A stretch of 64,000 nucleotides of DNA from contig CAWHCN010000008.1 of assembly GCA_963827935.1 (NCBI GenBank), forward strand, positions 186,001-250,000, given 5' to 3'. Numbering within the stretch: position 1 is the first letter of the stretch; each line of letters starts with the position of its first letter. The stretch comes from DATFNV01 sp963827935 (GTDB lineage Bacteria; Planctomycetota; Planctomycetia; Gemmatales; Gemmataceae). Positions 24,327-33,727 of the stretch are shown here, in pieces. The position numbers and the translations under genes are program-made. The notes under the pieces were generated by a model. The model ran no database searches and was not told where the DNA came from. It was given only the letters and a program-made list of their open reading frames with translations.

Positions 24327-26680
24327 TTAGCCGCCGCCCGCCAGGCGGCGCGTTCGCACGGCGCCGACCAGCGTCAGCGCCGCCAGCAATCCGAGTGTCA
24401 CAGCGGAAATCCACCGCCCGCGGCGATAGGATGCCGGATCAAAGTGAAATTCGACCCTGTGCGCCCCTCGGGAATCCGCACCGCCCGGAAGATGTAATCA
24501 GCCCGGTAAAGCTCCGCCGGCTGTCCATCTACCTGGCACGTCCAGCCGGGATACCACACATCCGTCAGCACGAGATAGCCATTCCCTCGGCCCTTCAGTT
24601 CGATCGTCACACGGTTAGGCCGGTACTCGGCGATCGTTGCATCGCCGAAATCGTCAGCCCCCGGTAAGTCGTTCGCGTCGCGTGGGGCTCCTTCGAGGAA
24701 GACGGTGCGGTGCAGGTCGGCGCGCAGGAGGGCAGCCCGCTCGGCCTGTCTATCGGCAGGCAACGATTCGGCCGTGGGCACCAGGAAAGCACGGGGGAAG
24801 GCCGCGGCATTCCGGTAGATGGTGTACGGCGGCAGCGCCTGCATCCCGCCGACCACGTTGCCGAAGGCCACCGGCCGCGAGTCCGTGGCAACTGCCTCCC
24901 ACCCCGGGCCCTCCGGCTTCAGGGCACTCGGCTGCACCAGATACCGGGTCCCCAGCAGGTCGAGGAGCGGTCGATTCTTGATCGGGAAATTCTCGATGCC
25001 GCCGGTCGCTTTCAGCGGCTCGTCGCTGCCGCTGATGAACCGCACGTATTGCTTATAGCGATACACGTCGATGGGATTGAGCCCGCGGACGGCCTCGATT
25101 TGCCGCAGCAACGGCTGGGCATACCCCAACGGGGTGTTTCCGAGGTTGGCATCCAACAGCGACGGTTGGTCCGCCCGGGCCGGGGCATCGCGGTCCAGGA
25201 CGCGGTCGTGCCCGGCGTGCTGGGTCAGGAAGTCGACGGACTGTGTCGGAGCGTAGACCTTTTCTTCCGGCCACACCGCCACCAGGGGCCAGCCGAGCGC
25301 CCACAGGTCGAGAAGCAAGAGGCCGACCCAGGCGATGCGCAAGGCGGTTGTCGGTCGGGCCGCAAGCCTCCCGGGCAGCCAGAGCGCCGCCGGCACCAGG
25401 ACAGCCAGGGCCGCCCAGTAGGGATGGAAATGGAGCGCCTGCCCCGTGGCCAGGAGCAAGAGCGCCTGGAGCAGGACCGTCAGCAATAGGAGGACAACCA
25501 CCAGGACGGCGACGCGACGGCAGCGACTGCTCAGCCCAGCATGGGATTTCGCGGTGAACAGGGCCTGCGTTGCGGTCCCCGCCAGCAGGCTGATGGGAAA
25601 GGCCGCGATCAGGAACATGCGTGGCGGAATGCGGAACAGCTTGAACCCCGGCAAGCCATCGAGCACGGCGCCGCCGAGGGCAAACAGCACCAGCACGCCG
25701 GTGGCCAAGGCCCAGAAGCGCACCGGGCCCCGGACGAGGAATGGGGCCAACACGGCGGTAACGACCCAGAGGAGGCCGAGACCGGCTTGATAATCCCAGC
25801 TTGCCCCGGCCAGCGAAGGGCCGATCAGGTGGACCAGGGCCCGCGCCACCGTCCCCGGCTCCACGGCCCCCGTTACCGCGCGGGTGGTGTACGGGGCGGC
25901 TTCCAGGGTCGGCAGCAGACTGCACGGCGTACAGGCCAACGGCCCAGACGGCGGTCCAGCCACCCAGGCCGGCCCAGCGGAACAGCGCCCGCCGCCGCTG
26001 ACGCCAGGTCGTGGCCCCGCCAAGAGCTGGCCCGAGCGTCCAAACGGCCAGGAAAAGGCCGGCATAGAAGGTGAGCTGTGGTTGCGCTCCCAGTGCCATC
26101 ACCCCGAACAGCGCTCCGGCCCAGGCCGCACGCACCAGCGCTGCCAACACCTTGCCATTTCCAGCCCGGCGCAGCGCCTGCTCCAGGAATAGCACCACCA
26201 GCGGCAGCCAGGCGATCGGGGCAAAGGTGTGGTGCCCCGCCCCCAGCAGGTGTAGCATCCATTTGCCGCCGAACATGAAGCCCAACCCCGCCACCAGCGA
26301 TCCGGCGATGCCCAGGGCATGGCTCGCGCGTAGACATAGGCGCCGCAGCCGGCGAGAATCACATGGGCCACGAGCAGCCAACTCATGGCGGGACCAATCC
26401 ACCTGTCGGGGAGGAAGTAGAGCGGGGCGTTCGGCGGATAGAAAGCGGCCACCTGCGGATCGTGTACGAACGGCAGGCCGGCCTGGGCTTCGGGACACCA
26501 CAGGGGCAGCTCGCCGTCGGTCTGCCAGGAGCGCACCAGGAAGTGCTTGGCGGGCAAATACTGCACCACGAAATCGGAATGGTCGGAATAAAGGATCTGC
26601 CCCGGGTGGATCACCAGCCCGGCGAAGAAGACGAGAGCCAGGGCAGTCAGCAGCAGATAGGGCGCCAGGCGTGTCAGCAC
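24327..26680 (-). pseudogene. YfhO-family membrane protein, frameshifted
   Basis: GTG start at 26680, overlapping the end of the upstream glycosyltransferase gene by 7 bases. N-terminus MLTRLAPYLLLTALALVFFA, then YSDHSDFVVQYLPAKHFLVR and the YfhO-type LWCPEAQAGLPFVHDPQVAA. Shifts near 26320, 25920 and 24455 are needed. Rejoined, it has about 13 membrane segments, a large C-terminal soluble part (VRFISGSDEPLKATGGIENF, YLVLTDVWYPGWTCQVDG) and a final helix (ISAVTLGLLAALTLVGAVRT), ending at the TAA 24327-24329. About 783 aa. YfhO proteins are linked to glycosylation of wall or lipid polymers. The breaks may be sequence errors. Confidence 0.7.
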
Positions 26681-27714
26681 ACTCGATTCGCCTTTTGAGC
26701 GGTGGAACCGGGGAGCCCATTGTCAGCGGATGGGTCGCCGCGGGTCAGGCCGTTCGGGTGCTCGCCGAGGACCGGCCTTGGAACAGCACCTACGGCCTGA
26801 CGGATGATAAACGTCGGCCGCCCCTTCACCTGCTCCAGGACCCGTCCCACGTATTCGCCCAGCACCCCGAGGGTCAACAGCTGGCAGCCGCCGAAGAATA
26901 GCACACACACCAGCACCACCATCCACCCCTCCGCCGGAACTCCGCCGAACAGACGAAGACCCAGGATGACGGCAGCCCAGAGTAGACTGGCCAGGCAAAC
27001 CAGTCCGCCAAAGAAAGTCAGCCGCCGCAGCGGATAGAAGCTGAACGAGGTGATGCTGTCCAGGGCCAGGCGGATGCTGCGCAGGAAGGTGTACTTGGTC
27101 TGCCCCGCGAACCGCGGCGGGGCGGTGAAAGGGACCGCGGTCTGCGAGAATCCCAGCCAGGGGACCAGGCCGCGCAGGAAGAGCTGCTTCTCCGGCAGGT
27201 CGCGCAGGACGTTGACAGCCGCCCGCCCCAGCAGGCGAAAATCATTGCTGCCGGGCGGAATCGGAGCAGCGGCGAGCCAGTTGAACACCCGGTAAAACAG
27301 CCACGACGCCAGCCGTTTTCGGCCCGACAGGTTCTGGATGTCCAGGCGAACCGTGTTGACGATCTCGTGACCCGCTTGCCATTGCTCCACCATCTGGGGG
27401 ATGAGGGCGGGTGGGTGCTGCAAGTCGCTGTCCATCAAAATGACGGCATCGCCAGCCGCATAGGCCAGTCCGGCGCTGAGGGCAGCCTCCTTGCCGAAAT
27501 TCCGGGACAGCACGACGTAGCGGACACGCGGGTCCAACCGGCGCAGCTCGGCCAGCACGTTGGGGGTCGAGTCGGTGCTGCCGTCGTCCACGAAGAGCCA
27601 CTCAAAGCGGTAGGGGAGCGGATCGCAGACGCGGCAGAGCTCCTGGTGGAGCTGCGGCAGGTTGAGCGCCTCATTCAGTCCCGGGACAACAACCGAAATC
27701 AGCGGCGGCGTCAT
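26674..27714 (-). CDS. Glycosyltransferase family 2, polyprenyl-phosphate hexose synthase type
   Basis: ATG at 27714 (MTPPLISVVVPGLNEALNLP), 346 aa. WLFVDDGSTDSTPNVLAELR, SRNFGKEAALSAGLAYAAGD, VILMDSDLQHPPALIPQMVE (the DSDLQ nucleotide-metal site), then two C-terminal transmembrane segments (LTFFGGLVCLASLLWAAVIL, GWMVVLVCVLFFGGCQLLTL). This is the GtrB/ArnC/DPM1-like group that charges undecaprenyl phosphate with a sugar at the inner membrane. The next gene (YfhO-like) starts within its last codons, so the pair probably works together: one makes the lipid-linked sugar, the other uses it. Confidence 0.85.
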   Translation of the reverse strand: MTPPLISVVVPGLNEALNLPQLHQELCRVCDPLPYRFEWLFVDDGSTDSTPNVLAELRRLDPRVRYVVLSRNFGKEAALSAGLAYAAGDAVILMDSDLQHPPALIPQMVEQWQAGHEIVNTVRLDIQNLSGRKRLASWLFYRVFNWLAAAPIPPGSNDFRLLGRAAVNVLRDLPEKQLFLRGLVPWLGFSQTAVPFTAPPRFAGQTKYTFLRSIRLALDSITSFSFYPLRRLTFFGGLVCLASLLWAAVILGLRLFGGVPAEGWMVVLVCVLFFGGCQLLTLGVLGEYVGRVLEQVKGRPTFIIRQAVGAVPRPVLGEHPNGLTRGDPSADNGLPGSTAQKANRVC

Positions 27715-27823
27715 GCGCTCGGCCCTTGAACTGGGCAGGCTGCCCACTGGACCCGATGGGTCGGCGTCCCGCTCGATTCCGTGGGAGGATTGCATCCTTG
27801 CAGATTAAACGGCGGCGGCCCGC

Positions 27824-28258
27824 TCAGTCCAGGTGAAAGTCGATCGCGTTGTCCTCGCCGGCCTTGACGAACGCCTCCAGGCCGGACAGGTCGGGGGCGG
27901 CGTACTTGCGCGGCAACAGCGAGCGGACATCGGCGAACGCCGTTCCCACCGGTTTCTCGGCCGCACCCTGTACCGAGACAATCGTGATCCGGTGCCAACC
28001 GGGGGTCGCGCCGGGCTTGCCTTCACAGACCAGGGTGTAGCTGCCGTCGGCCCGAATCTCGCCTCGGGCCAACGGCCCGTTGCCCCCCTTGTCGGTGTCC
28101 GGCGTGAAGACGATGGTGCCGCCCGTCAGCGCGGCGCCCTGGTAGAAGACACGACCATGTACCGAGGCCGGCGCGACCTCGTCCTGACCGCAACCGCTCA
28201 GGAGCAGCAGCAGCGCGGCGGGGACTATCAGCGGAACCGCACCTCGTCGTCGCGCCAT
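27824..28258 (-). CDS. Lipoprotein with carboxypeptidase-regulatory-like fold (144 aa)
   Basis: ATG at 28258. Signal peptide MARRRGAVPLIVPAALLLLL with lipobox LSGC (Cys 23). The rest is beta-rich: HGRVFYQGAALTGGTIVFTP, GEIRADGSYTLVCEGKPGAT, IDFHLD at the end. This is the very common planctomycete lipoprotein type with one Ig-like beta sandwich. Substrate or partner unknown. Located 109 bases upstream of the glycosyltransferase gene on the same strand. Confidence 0.75.
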   Translation of the reverse strand: MARRRGAVPLIVPAALLLLLSGCGQDEVAPASVHGRVFYQGAALTGGTIVFTPDTDKGGNGPLARGEIRADGSYTLVCEGKPGATPGWHRITIVSVQGAAEKPVGTAFADVRSLLPRKYAAPDLSGLEAFVKAGEDNAIDFHLD

Positions 28259-28561
28259 GCTTGCCCCTGCCGTGCCAGCCCAGGCCCCGCCAATGCATCC
28301 GGGCCGCGGGATCATAGCACGGGATGCGGCGCGCTGACAACGCCGCTTTGGCTGGCTGGTTCCTTGGAAATTCCCTGGTTTCCCAGGGTTTCCCCGCCGC
28401 TGACCGCCCTGGCGACTCGGCTTGACCCGTAACAGGGTCGTCGGTAGAAACCACCGCTCCATGTCCGGGGGGATGGGATCGAGAGGCACGTTCACCGCCG
28501 TGCGGCTGTCCCCCAGCGCAAGCCAGGGGCCGCCGGCATACTCGAACGAGGAGATGGAACA
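28259..28561. other. Intergenic region between divergent genes
   Basis: Holds the control regions for the lipoprotein (minus) and OmpH (plus). A CCTTGGAAATTCCCTGG and CCCAGGG pair forms a short dyad near 28363-28390. No gene found and no clear promoter box. Confidence 0.35.
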
Positions 28562-29221
28562 GTGAAGCGGACGGTCGCAATCGTGGCGGGGGTGGTGACG
28601 CTGGGGTTGGCCCTCTATGTCGGCAGCCGCCTGACGGCCCAGACGGGTGCGCCGGCCGACGCCGGGGCGCCTGCACCGACCATGCGCCTGCGCCTGGTCA
28701 ACCTGCAGTACGTCATCAAAAACTACAAACGCATGGACACGCTCCGGGCCGAGAACACCGAGCTGTTCAAGCAGTACGATGCGCAGCTCAAGCTGCTCAA
28801 GGACACCATGGACGGCCGCACCAAGCAGCTCCAGGACCCGCAGTTCGCCGACAAACGCGAGGCCCTCGAAAAGGAAGTCAAACGCCTGCAGCGCGAAATC
28901 CAGGAGAAGACCGAGGACGCCCGCGTGGCCCTCGACAAGAAGCAGGGCGAGACCATCGTGCTGGTCTACCGCGAGCTGGATGAGGCCGTGCGGACCTATG
29001 CCCGGCAGTCCAACCTCGAGCTGGTGCTGCACTACAACGATGCCGTGCTGGAGAGCGACAAGAACAGTGCCACGAACATCGCCCGCAAGATGACGGCGGG
29101 GGCCTGCATGCCGATGTACATGCTGCCCTCGCTGGACATCAGCCAGGACATCGTCAACTCGCTGAACGCCAAGTATCCGGTGCCGGCCTCGGCCCCGGCG
29201 GGCGGCAGCGGCACACACTAA
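28562..29221 (+). CDS. OmpH/Skp-family periplasmic chaperone (219 aa)
   Basis: GTG 28562 is chosen: GAGGAG lies 8 bases upstream and the nearby ATG closes at once. Signal peptide MKRTVAIVAGVVTLGLALYV. The mature part has RLVNLQYVIKNYKRMDTLRA, then a long coiled coil (REALEKEVKRLQREIQEKTE) and LELVLHYNDAVLESDKN, the usual Skp layout of tentacles plus trimer body. Skp carries unfolded outer-membrane proteins across the periplasm. It is directly upstream of lpxC, forming an outer-membrane group. Confidence 0.85.
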   Translation: MKRTVAIVAGVVTLGLALYVGSRLTAQTGAPADAGAPAPTMRLRLVNLQYVIKNYKRMDTLRAENTELFKQYDAQLKLLKDTMDGRTKQLQDPQFADKREALEKEVKRLQREIQEKTEDARVALDKKQGETIVLVYRELDEAVRTYARQSNLELVLHYNDAVLESDKNSATNIARKMTAGACMPMYMLPSLDISQDIVNSLNAKYPVPASAPAGGSGTH

Positions 29222-29227
29222 CCCAAG

Positions 29228-29289
29228 GGCGAGCGGCGCGGCGTTAGCCCGCCGGTGCTGACCGGCGGGCTAACGCCGCGCCGCTCGCC
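29228..29289. terminator. Perfect 29-bp palindrome
   Basis: Arms 29228-29256 and 29261-29289 with a GCTG loop. Lies between ompH and lpxC; could attenuate read-through. Confidence 0.7.
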
Positions 29290-29318
29290 ACGCGATCCCC
29301 TGTCAAGGATGACGGAAC

Positions 29319-30204
29319 GTGAGAAGGCTCAGCTATCGCTACCAGCGCACCCTGGCCTGTCCGGCGGAGGTCGAGGGCATCGGCTTCCTCACCGGCGCGA
29401 GCGTGTGCCTGCGCTTTGTGCCGGCGCCGCCCGACACCGGCATCATTTTTGTTCGCACCGATTTCTGCCCACCCGTCGAGATACCCGCCGACATCGACCA
29501 GGTCACCGGAACGCAGCGGCGGACCACGCTGGCGGCGCGCCTGCGCAGGTGGAACTGGTCGAGCACGTCCTGGCGGCCCTGGCCGGACTCCGCATCGACA
29601 ATTGCATCGTCGAGCTGAACGCGCCGGAGCCGCCCGGCCTGGATGGCTCGGCCTGGCGCTTCGTCGAGGCCCTGCGCCGGGCGGTGCCGTGCTTCAGCCC
29701 GCCCGCCGGGCCGTTCTGACCGTGGAGCGACCCATCGTCGTCAGACAGGGCGGGGCGACCCTGGCCTTGCACCCGGCCGAGGAGGACGCGCTTCGCGTCA
29801 GTTATCTCCTCGATTACGGCTTGCCCTCGCCGATCGGTCGTCAGCAGTTCACGCAAGTCATCACGCCGGAATGGTTTGCTGACGAGGTGGCCTCGAGCCG
29901 CACCTTCCTGCTGGAGGCCGAGGCGGCGGAGCTGCGGCGGCAGGGGCTGGGGGCACGGACCACCACCGCCGATCTGCTGGTGTTCGGACCGCGCGGTCCG
30001 CTGAGCAATCGGCTGCGCCATGCCAACGAGCCGGCCCGGCACAAGGTTCTCGACCTGATCGGCGACCTGGCCCTCTTTGGGCACGACCTGCGCGGCCACG
30101 TGGTGGCTTACCGCTCGGGACATCCCCTCAATGCTCAGCTGGTCCGGACCTTGCGGCGCGACTTGGCCGTGGTGGACCGCACTCCACTCCTGGCGGCGGC
30201 GTGA
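29319..30204 (+). pseudogene. lpxC: UDP-3-O-acyl-N-acetylglucosamine deacetylase, two frameshifts
   Basis: GTG 29319 (RRLSYRYQRTLACPAEVEGI). The two breaks near 29535 and 29685 each need one extra G in a G/C run: TLGGAPAQVELVEHVLAALA and RRAGAVLQPARRAVL then read correctly. Zinc and catalytic motifs: ELVEHVLAALAGL (His), LDGSAWRFV, HKVLDLIGDLALFGHDLRGH (His and Asp), and GHPLNAQLVRTL (general-acid His). LpxC commits UDP-GlcNAc derivatives to lipid A synthesis in the cytoplasm. About 295 aa, normal. An essential gene with two one-base losses is more likely an assembly fault than a real knockout. Confidence 0.85.
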
Positions 30205-30224
30205 CCGGATTGCGGAGAGGCGTC

Positions 30225-31303
30225 ATGGTACGTCTGCGGCTGGCGGTCATCGGCGTCGGTCATCTTGGCAAGGAACACGCGCGCATTCTGTCCGGGCTGC
30301 CCGGGGTAGAGCTTGTCGGCGTGGCCGACGTGAACGCGGCCCAGGCCGAAACCGTCGCCCAACGCTGTGGCACTCGAGCCTTCGGCGACTACCGCTCGCT
30401 GCTGCCGCTGGTCGATGCCGCCGTGGTGGTCGTGCCGACCTTTCAGCATCATGCTGTGGCCGCGGATTTTCTGCGCCGGGGCATCCCCATCCTGGTCGAG
30501 AAGCCACTGGCCGCTGACGTAACTCAGGCCGCCGAGCTGGTGGAGCTGGCACGGCGCCAGGCGGTGGTCCTCCAGGTCGGCCATATCGAACGCTTCAATC
30601 CGGCCTTCGAGGAATTGACGCGGCGGCCGTTTCGGCCGCGGTTCGTCAGTTGCGAGCGGATCGGCCCATTCACCGGCCGTTCCACGGACATCGGCGCCGT
30701 CCTCGACCTGATGATCCACGACCTCGACCTGCTGCTGGCGCTGGTGCAATGCCCGGTCCGCGAGGTGGAGGCGCTGGGCCTGTCGGTCCTGGGTGGGCAC
30801 GAGGACGTGGCCCAGGCGCGGCTGCTGTTCGAGAACGGCTGCGTCGCCAACCTGAGCGTCAGTCGGGTAAGCGCGGCCGCGGTGCGGCGCATGCAGATGT
30901 GGGCGCGGAGGGATTCGCTTGTGTGGACTTCGCGCGGAAACATTTGACATTGGTGCAGCCGTCCGAGGAGCTGCGCGGCCGCCGCCTCGACCCCCGCCGC
31001 CTCGATGCGGCCGGTCTGGCCGAACTGCGGGCCGAGCTGCACACCCGCTATTTGCCGACCGTGGAGCTGGATTGCCAGGGCGGCGACCAGCTGACTTGTG
31101 AGCTGCAAGACTTCGTCCACTGCGTCCGGACCGCGGAGCGTCCGCGGGCCGCTGGTGTGGATGGCCTGGACGCCCTGGCCCTGGCGACGCGCGTGCTGGA
31201 CCGTCTGGAAGCCCACGCCTGGGACGGTCCGGTGGGGCGCGAGCGGCTAGCGCTGCCGTCGGGTGCGCTCTCTCCGGCGGCGCGGGGCGGCGCGGCCGCC
31301 TGA
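30225..31303 (+). pseudogene. Gfo/Idh/MocA-family oxidoreductase, one frameshift
   Basis: ATG 30225 with GGAGAGG upstream. Rossmann fold: RLAVIGVGHLGKEHARILSG, VGVADVNAAQAETVAQRCGT, VVVPTFQHHAVAADFLRRGI, PILVEKPLAADVTQAAELVE (Glu-Lys-Pro signature), VGHIERFNPAFEEL. After RRMQMWA a one-base shift near 30905 leads into FACVDFARKHLTLVQPSEEL and the C-terminal domain ending at 31303. About 359 aa. The family oxidises or reduces sugar derivatives with NAD(P). The gene follows lpxC by 21 bases, so a role in a lipid A-type sugar is plausible (for example the GnnA type), but not shown. Confidence 0.75.
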
Positions 31304-31368
31304 ACATCCGCTTTGTTCATCCCAGGTCGCAATTCCGCTCCCCTTCTGCGACCCGTCTCCAGCTGCCG

Positions 31369-31394
31369 CAAGTTCCCTTCGACCTCTTCGATAA
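31369..31394 (+). promoter_or_regulatory. Candidate sigma-28 (FliA) promoter of flagellin
   Basis: TTCGATAA at 31387-31394 matches the -10 GCCGATAA in six of eight positions; CAAG at 31369-31372, 14 bases upstream, is a weak match to the -35 TAAA. The flagellin ATG is 87 bases further. A fliA gene is present in this window (53115-53822). No other strong promoter was seen in 31304-31481. Confidence 0.45.
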
Positions 31395-31481
31395 TTGAGT
31401 CAACGACGGAGTTTCGGGCGCTGTTTGCCCCTCCGTTTCGGGCCACTCACACGAATTCCTTGACGAGAGGGGAACGCACTC

Positions 31482-33584
31482 ATGGCATTGTCGATCCAGA
31501 ACAACATCGCCTCGTTGGTCGCGCAGCAGAACCTCAGCAACGCGACCAACGCCCTGAACACGTCGCTGCAGCGGCTGTCGTCGGGCCTGCAGATCAACAC
31601 GGGTGCGGATGGTCCTGCTGCCTACGTGATCTCCAATGAACAGGGCGCCCAGATCGCCGGCCTGCAGTCGGCCATCAATAACACCAATCAGGCGGTGTCG
31701 CTGGTGCAGACGGGCGAAGGCGCCCTGAGCACGGTCAACAATCTGCTGGTGCAGATCCGCGGCCTGGCCCTGTCGGCCGCCAACTCCGCCGTCAACGACC
31801 CCACCGCCCTCGCTGCCGACCAGGCGCAGATCCAGAACGCCCTGCAGACCATCGATAACATCTCGAAGAACACGCAGTTCGGCACCAAGAGCCTACTTGA
31901 CGGGTCGGCGGCGGCTCAGGTGACCATCAATACTGGCGGGTCGAATGTGGCGTCGGTGACCCCGGGGATCAACACCGCGGCCGGGAGTTATAGCGCCACC
32001 ATCACGCAGATCGGTCAGAAGGCGCAGCTGCTCGGTACCGCCTTCACGGCTGCCACCAACTCCGTGACGGCACAGAGCGGCGCCGCCCTGGCATCCGGCG
32101 CCACGGCCACCAACAGCACCTACACAGGCACCTACAACGTTGTTGTGACCCAGCAAGGACAGGACGCAAGCATCACCGCGGGGACCGCGGCGGCAGCCCT
32201 GACCAACAACACCGACACGCAGACCCTGACGATTAGCGGCGGCGGCATCGCCAACCCCATCGTCGTCAACCTGACCAACGCCAACGCGGCGACGATCGGC
32301 ACCGCCAACACCGCGAATACGCTCCTGGGCACGATTCAGACGGCCCTCGGCGCTGCCGGCACCGTCAGCCTCTCGAACGGCGATGTCGTCATCACGAGCA
32401 GCCAGTACGCCGGTCCGCTCACCGTGGCGGTTTCCGGGCAGACCGGCACCAACGGTGCCGGCTTCAACGCCAACGGCGCCGGCAGCGTGTCCGGGTCGAC
32501 TGGCCAGGTGGCCCAGGTCCAGCTCAGCGGCGGCGGCCTGGCTGCTCCCGTGTCGCTCACGGCCAGCGGTGCGGGCGTCGTGGCGGGGACAGGGAACGCA
32601 ACTGGCCTGAGCTTCACGCTCGCCACCGCCAACGCCACCCAGACCGTTGCGGCCGGCACCACCGGGGCCATAGTCGTGGCCGGCAACTCCTCGATCACCC
32701 TCAACGGCACGCAAATCAACCTCAACGCCCAGAACGCCGGCAGCCTGGGCGCCGCGGTGAACACCCTTCAGTCGTTCGCCGGCACCACTGCGGTTGACGC
32801 TTCCTCGACCGGCTCGGACCTGGTGCTGACGGCAGCCAAGTTCGGGGGCAACAACTTCACCTTCAGCTCGACGGGCACCACCGGGATCACGAACGGCCAG
32901 GCTTTCGCCCAGTCGGCCCAGGACCTCACGGCGCAGCTCTACGACGGCAGCGGCAACCCCCTGGGCACCGTCCTGACGGGCGGCGGCACCGACGGCCTCA
33001 CCGTCATCGCCAACACCACTTCCACCACCAACTTCGGCGGGGCCAACAGCCTGTCGGTCGACTTCGCCGCGACCGGAACGAGCAACGGCGTCAGCGGCGT
33101 GCAGAGTGCCGCCAGCGGCTCGTCGACCTCCTTCAGCATTGCCGACGGGTTGCAGTTCCAGATCGGCGCCAATGCCAACCAGACGGCTTCGCTCTCGATC
33201 CAGAACACGAGTTCCTCCAACCTCGGCACGAACGTCGTAGGGCTGAGCAATCCCAACACCACCAGCCTGGCCGCGATCAACGTGACCACGACGGCGGGGG
33301 CCAACGACGCCCTGAACGTCATCGACGCCGCCATCAGTCAGATCAGCACGCTTAGCGGCAACCTCGGGGCCTTCCAGACCAACACCCTGCAGGCCACCGC
33401 CGGCAACCTGCAGACTTTGCTGACCAATACCACGGCCGCGCAGTCGGTAATTCGCGATACGGACTTCGCCGCGGAAACGTCCAACTACACCAAGGATCAG
33501 GTGCTCGTGCAGGCAGGCACCACGGTGCTCTCCAACGCCAACGCCACCTCCTCGCTAATCCTGACGCTGCTGAAGAATGCCTAA
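31482..33584 (+). CDS. fliC: Flagellin (700 aa)
   Basis: ATG 31482 with GAGAGGGGAA upstream. N-terminal D0-D1 (MALSIQNNIASLVAQQNLSN, LQRLSSGLQINTGADGPAAY) and C-terminal D1-D0 (SVIRDTDFAAETSNYTKDQV, GTTVLSNANATSSLILTLL) are canonical and polymerise into the filament and bind FliS. The middle (residues about 150-590) is a large Ala/Thr/Asn/Gly-rich region with almost no aromatic residues, a beta-rich surface domain much longer than in enteric flagellin. Exported by the type III apparatus encoded at 54-60 kb. First gene of the row fliC-fliD-fliS. Confidence 0.95.
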   Translation: MALSIQNNIASLVAQQNLSNATNALNTSLQRLSSGLQINTGADGPAAYVISNEQGAQIAGLQSAINNTNQAVSLVQTGEGALSTVNNLLVQIRGLALSAANSAVNDPTALAADQAQIQNALQTIDNISKNTQFGTKSLLDGSAAAQVTINTGGSNVASVTPGINTAAGSYSATITQIGQKAQLLGTAFTAATNSVTAQSGAALASGATATNSTYTGTYNVVVTQQGQDASITAGTAAAALTNNTDTQTLTISGGGIANPIVVNLTNANAATIGTANTANTLLGTIQTALGAAGTVSLSNGDVVITSSQYAGPLTVAVSGQTGTNGAGFNANGAGSVSGSTGQVAQVQLSGGGLAAPVSLTASGAGVVAGTGNATGLSFTLATANATQTVAAGTTGAIVVAGNSSITLNGTQINLNAQNAGSLGAAVNTLQSFAGTTAVDASSTGSDLVLTAAKFGGNNFTFSSTGTTGITNGQAFAQSAQDLTAQLYDGSGNPLGTVLTGGGTDGLTVIANTTSTTNFGGANSLSVDFAATGTSNGVSGVQSAASGSSTSFSIADGLQFQIGANANQTASLSIQNTSSSNLGTNVVGLSNPNTTSLAAINVTTTAGANDALNVIDAAISQISTLSGNLGAFQTNTLQATAGNLQTLLTNTTAAQSVIRDTDFAAETSNYTKDQVLVQAGTTVLSNANATSSLILTLLKNA

Positions 33585-33613
33585 CGGCGGGAACCCGCGT
33601 CGGGATCTGCTGT

Positions 33614-33657
33614 TGAGCGGCGGGTCGTAGACCAGCGGGTCTAAGGCCCGCCGCTCA
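33614..33657. terminator. Hairpin between flagellin and fliD
   Basis: TGAGCGGCGGG (33614-33624) pairs with 33647-33657. Position after fliC suggests termination or partial attenuation before fliD. Confidence 0.6.
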
Positions 33658-33727
33658 GAATTCATTCCCCCCCTCCGGCGGGGGGGCGACGCCCCCCGCT
33701 CACCGGTTGAGAATCGGAGCCTCCCCC

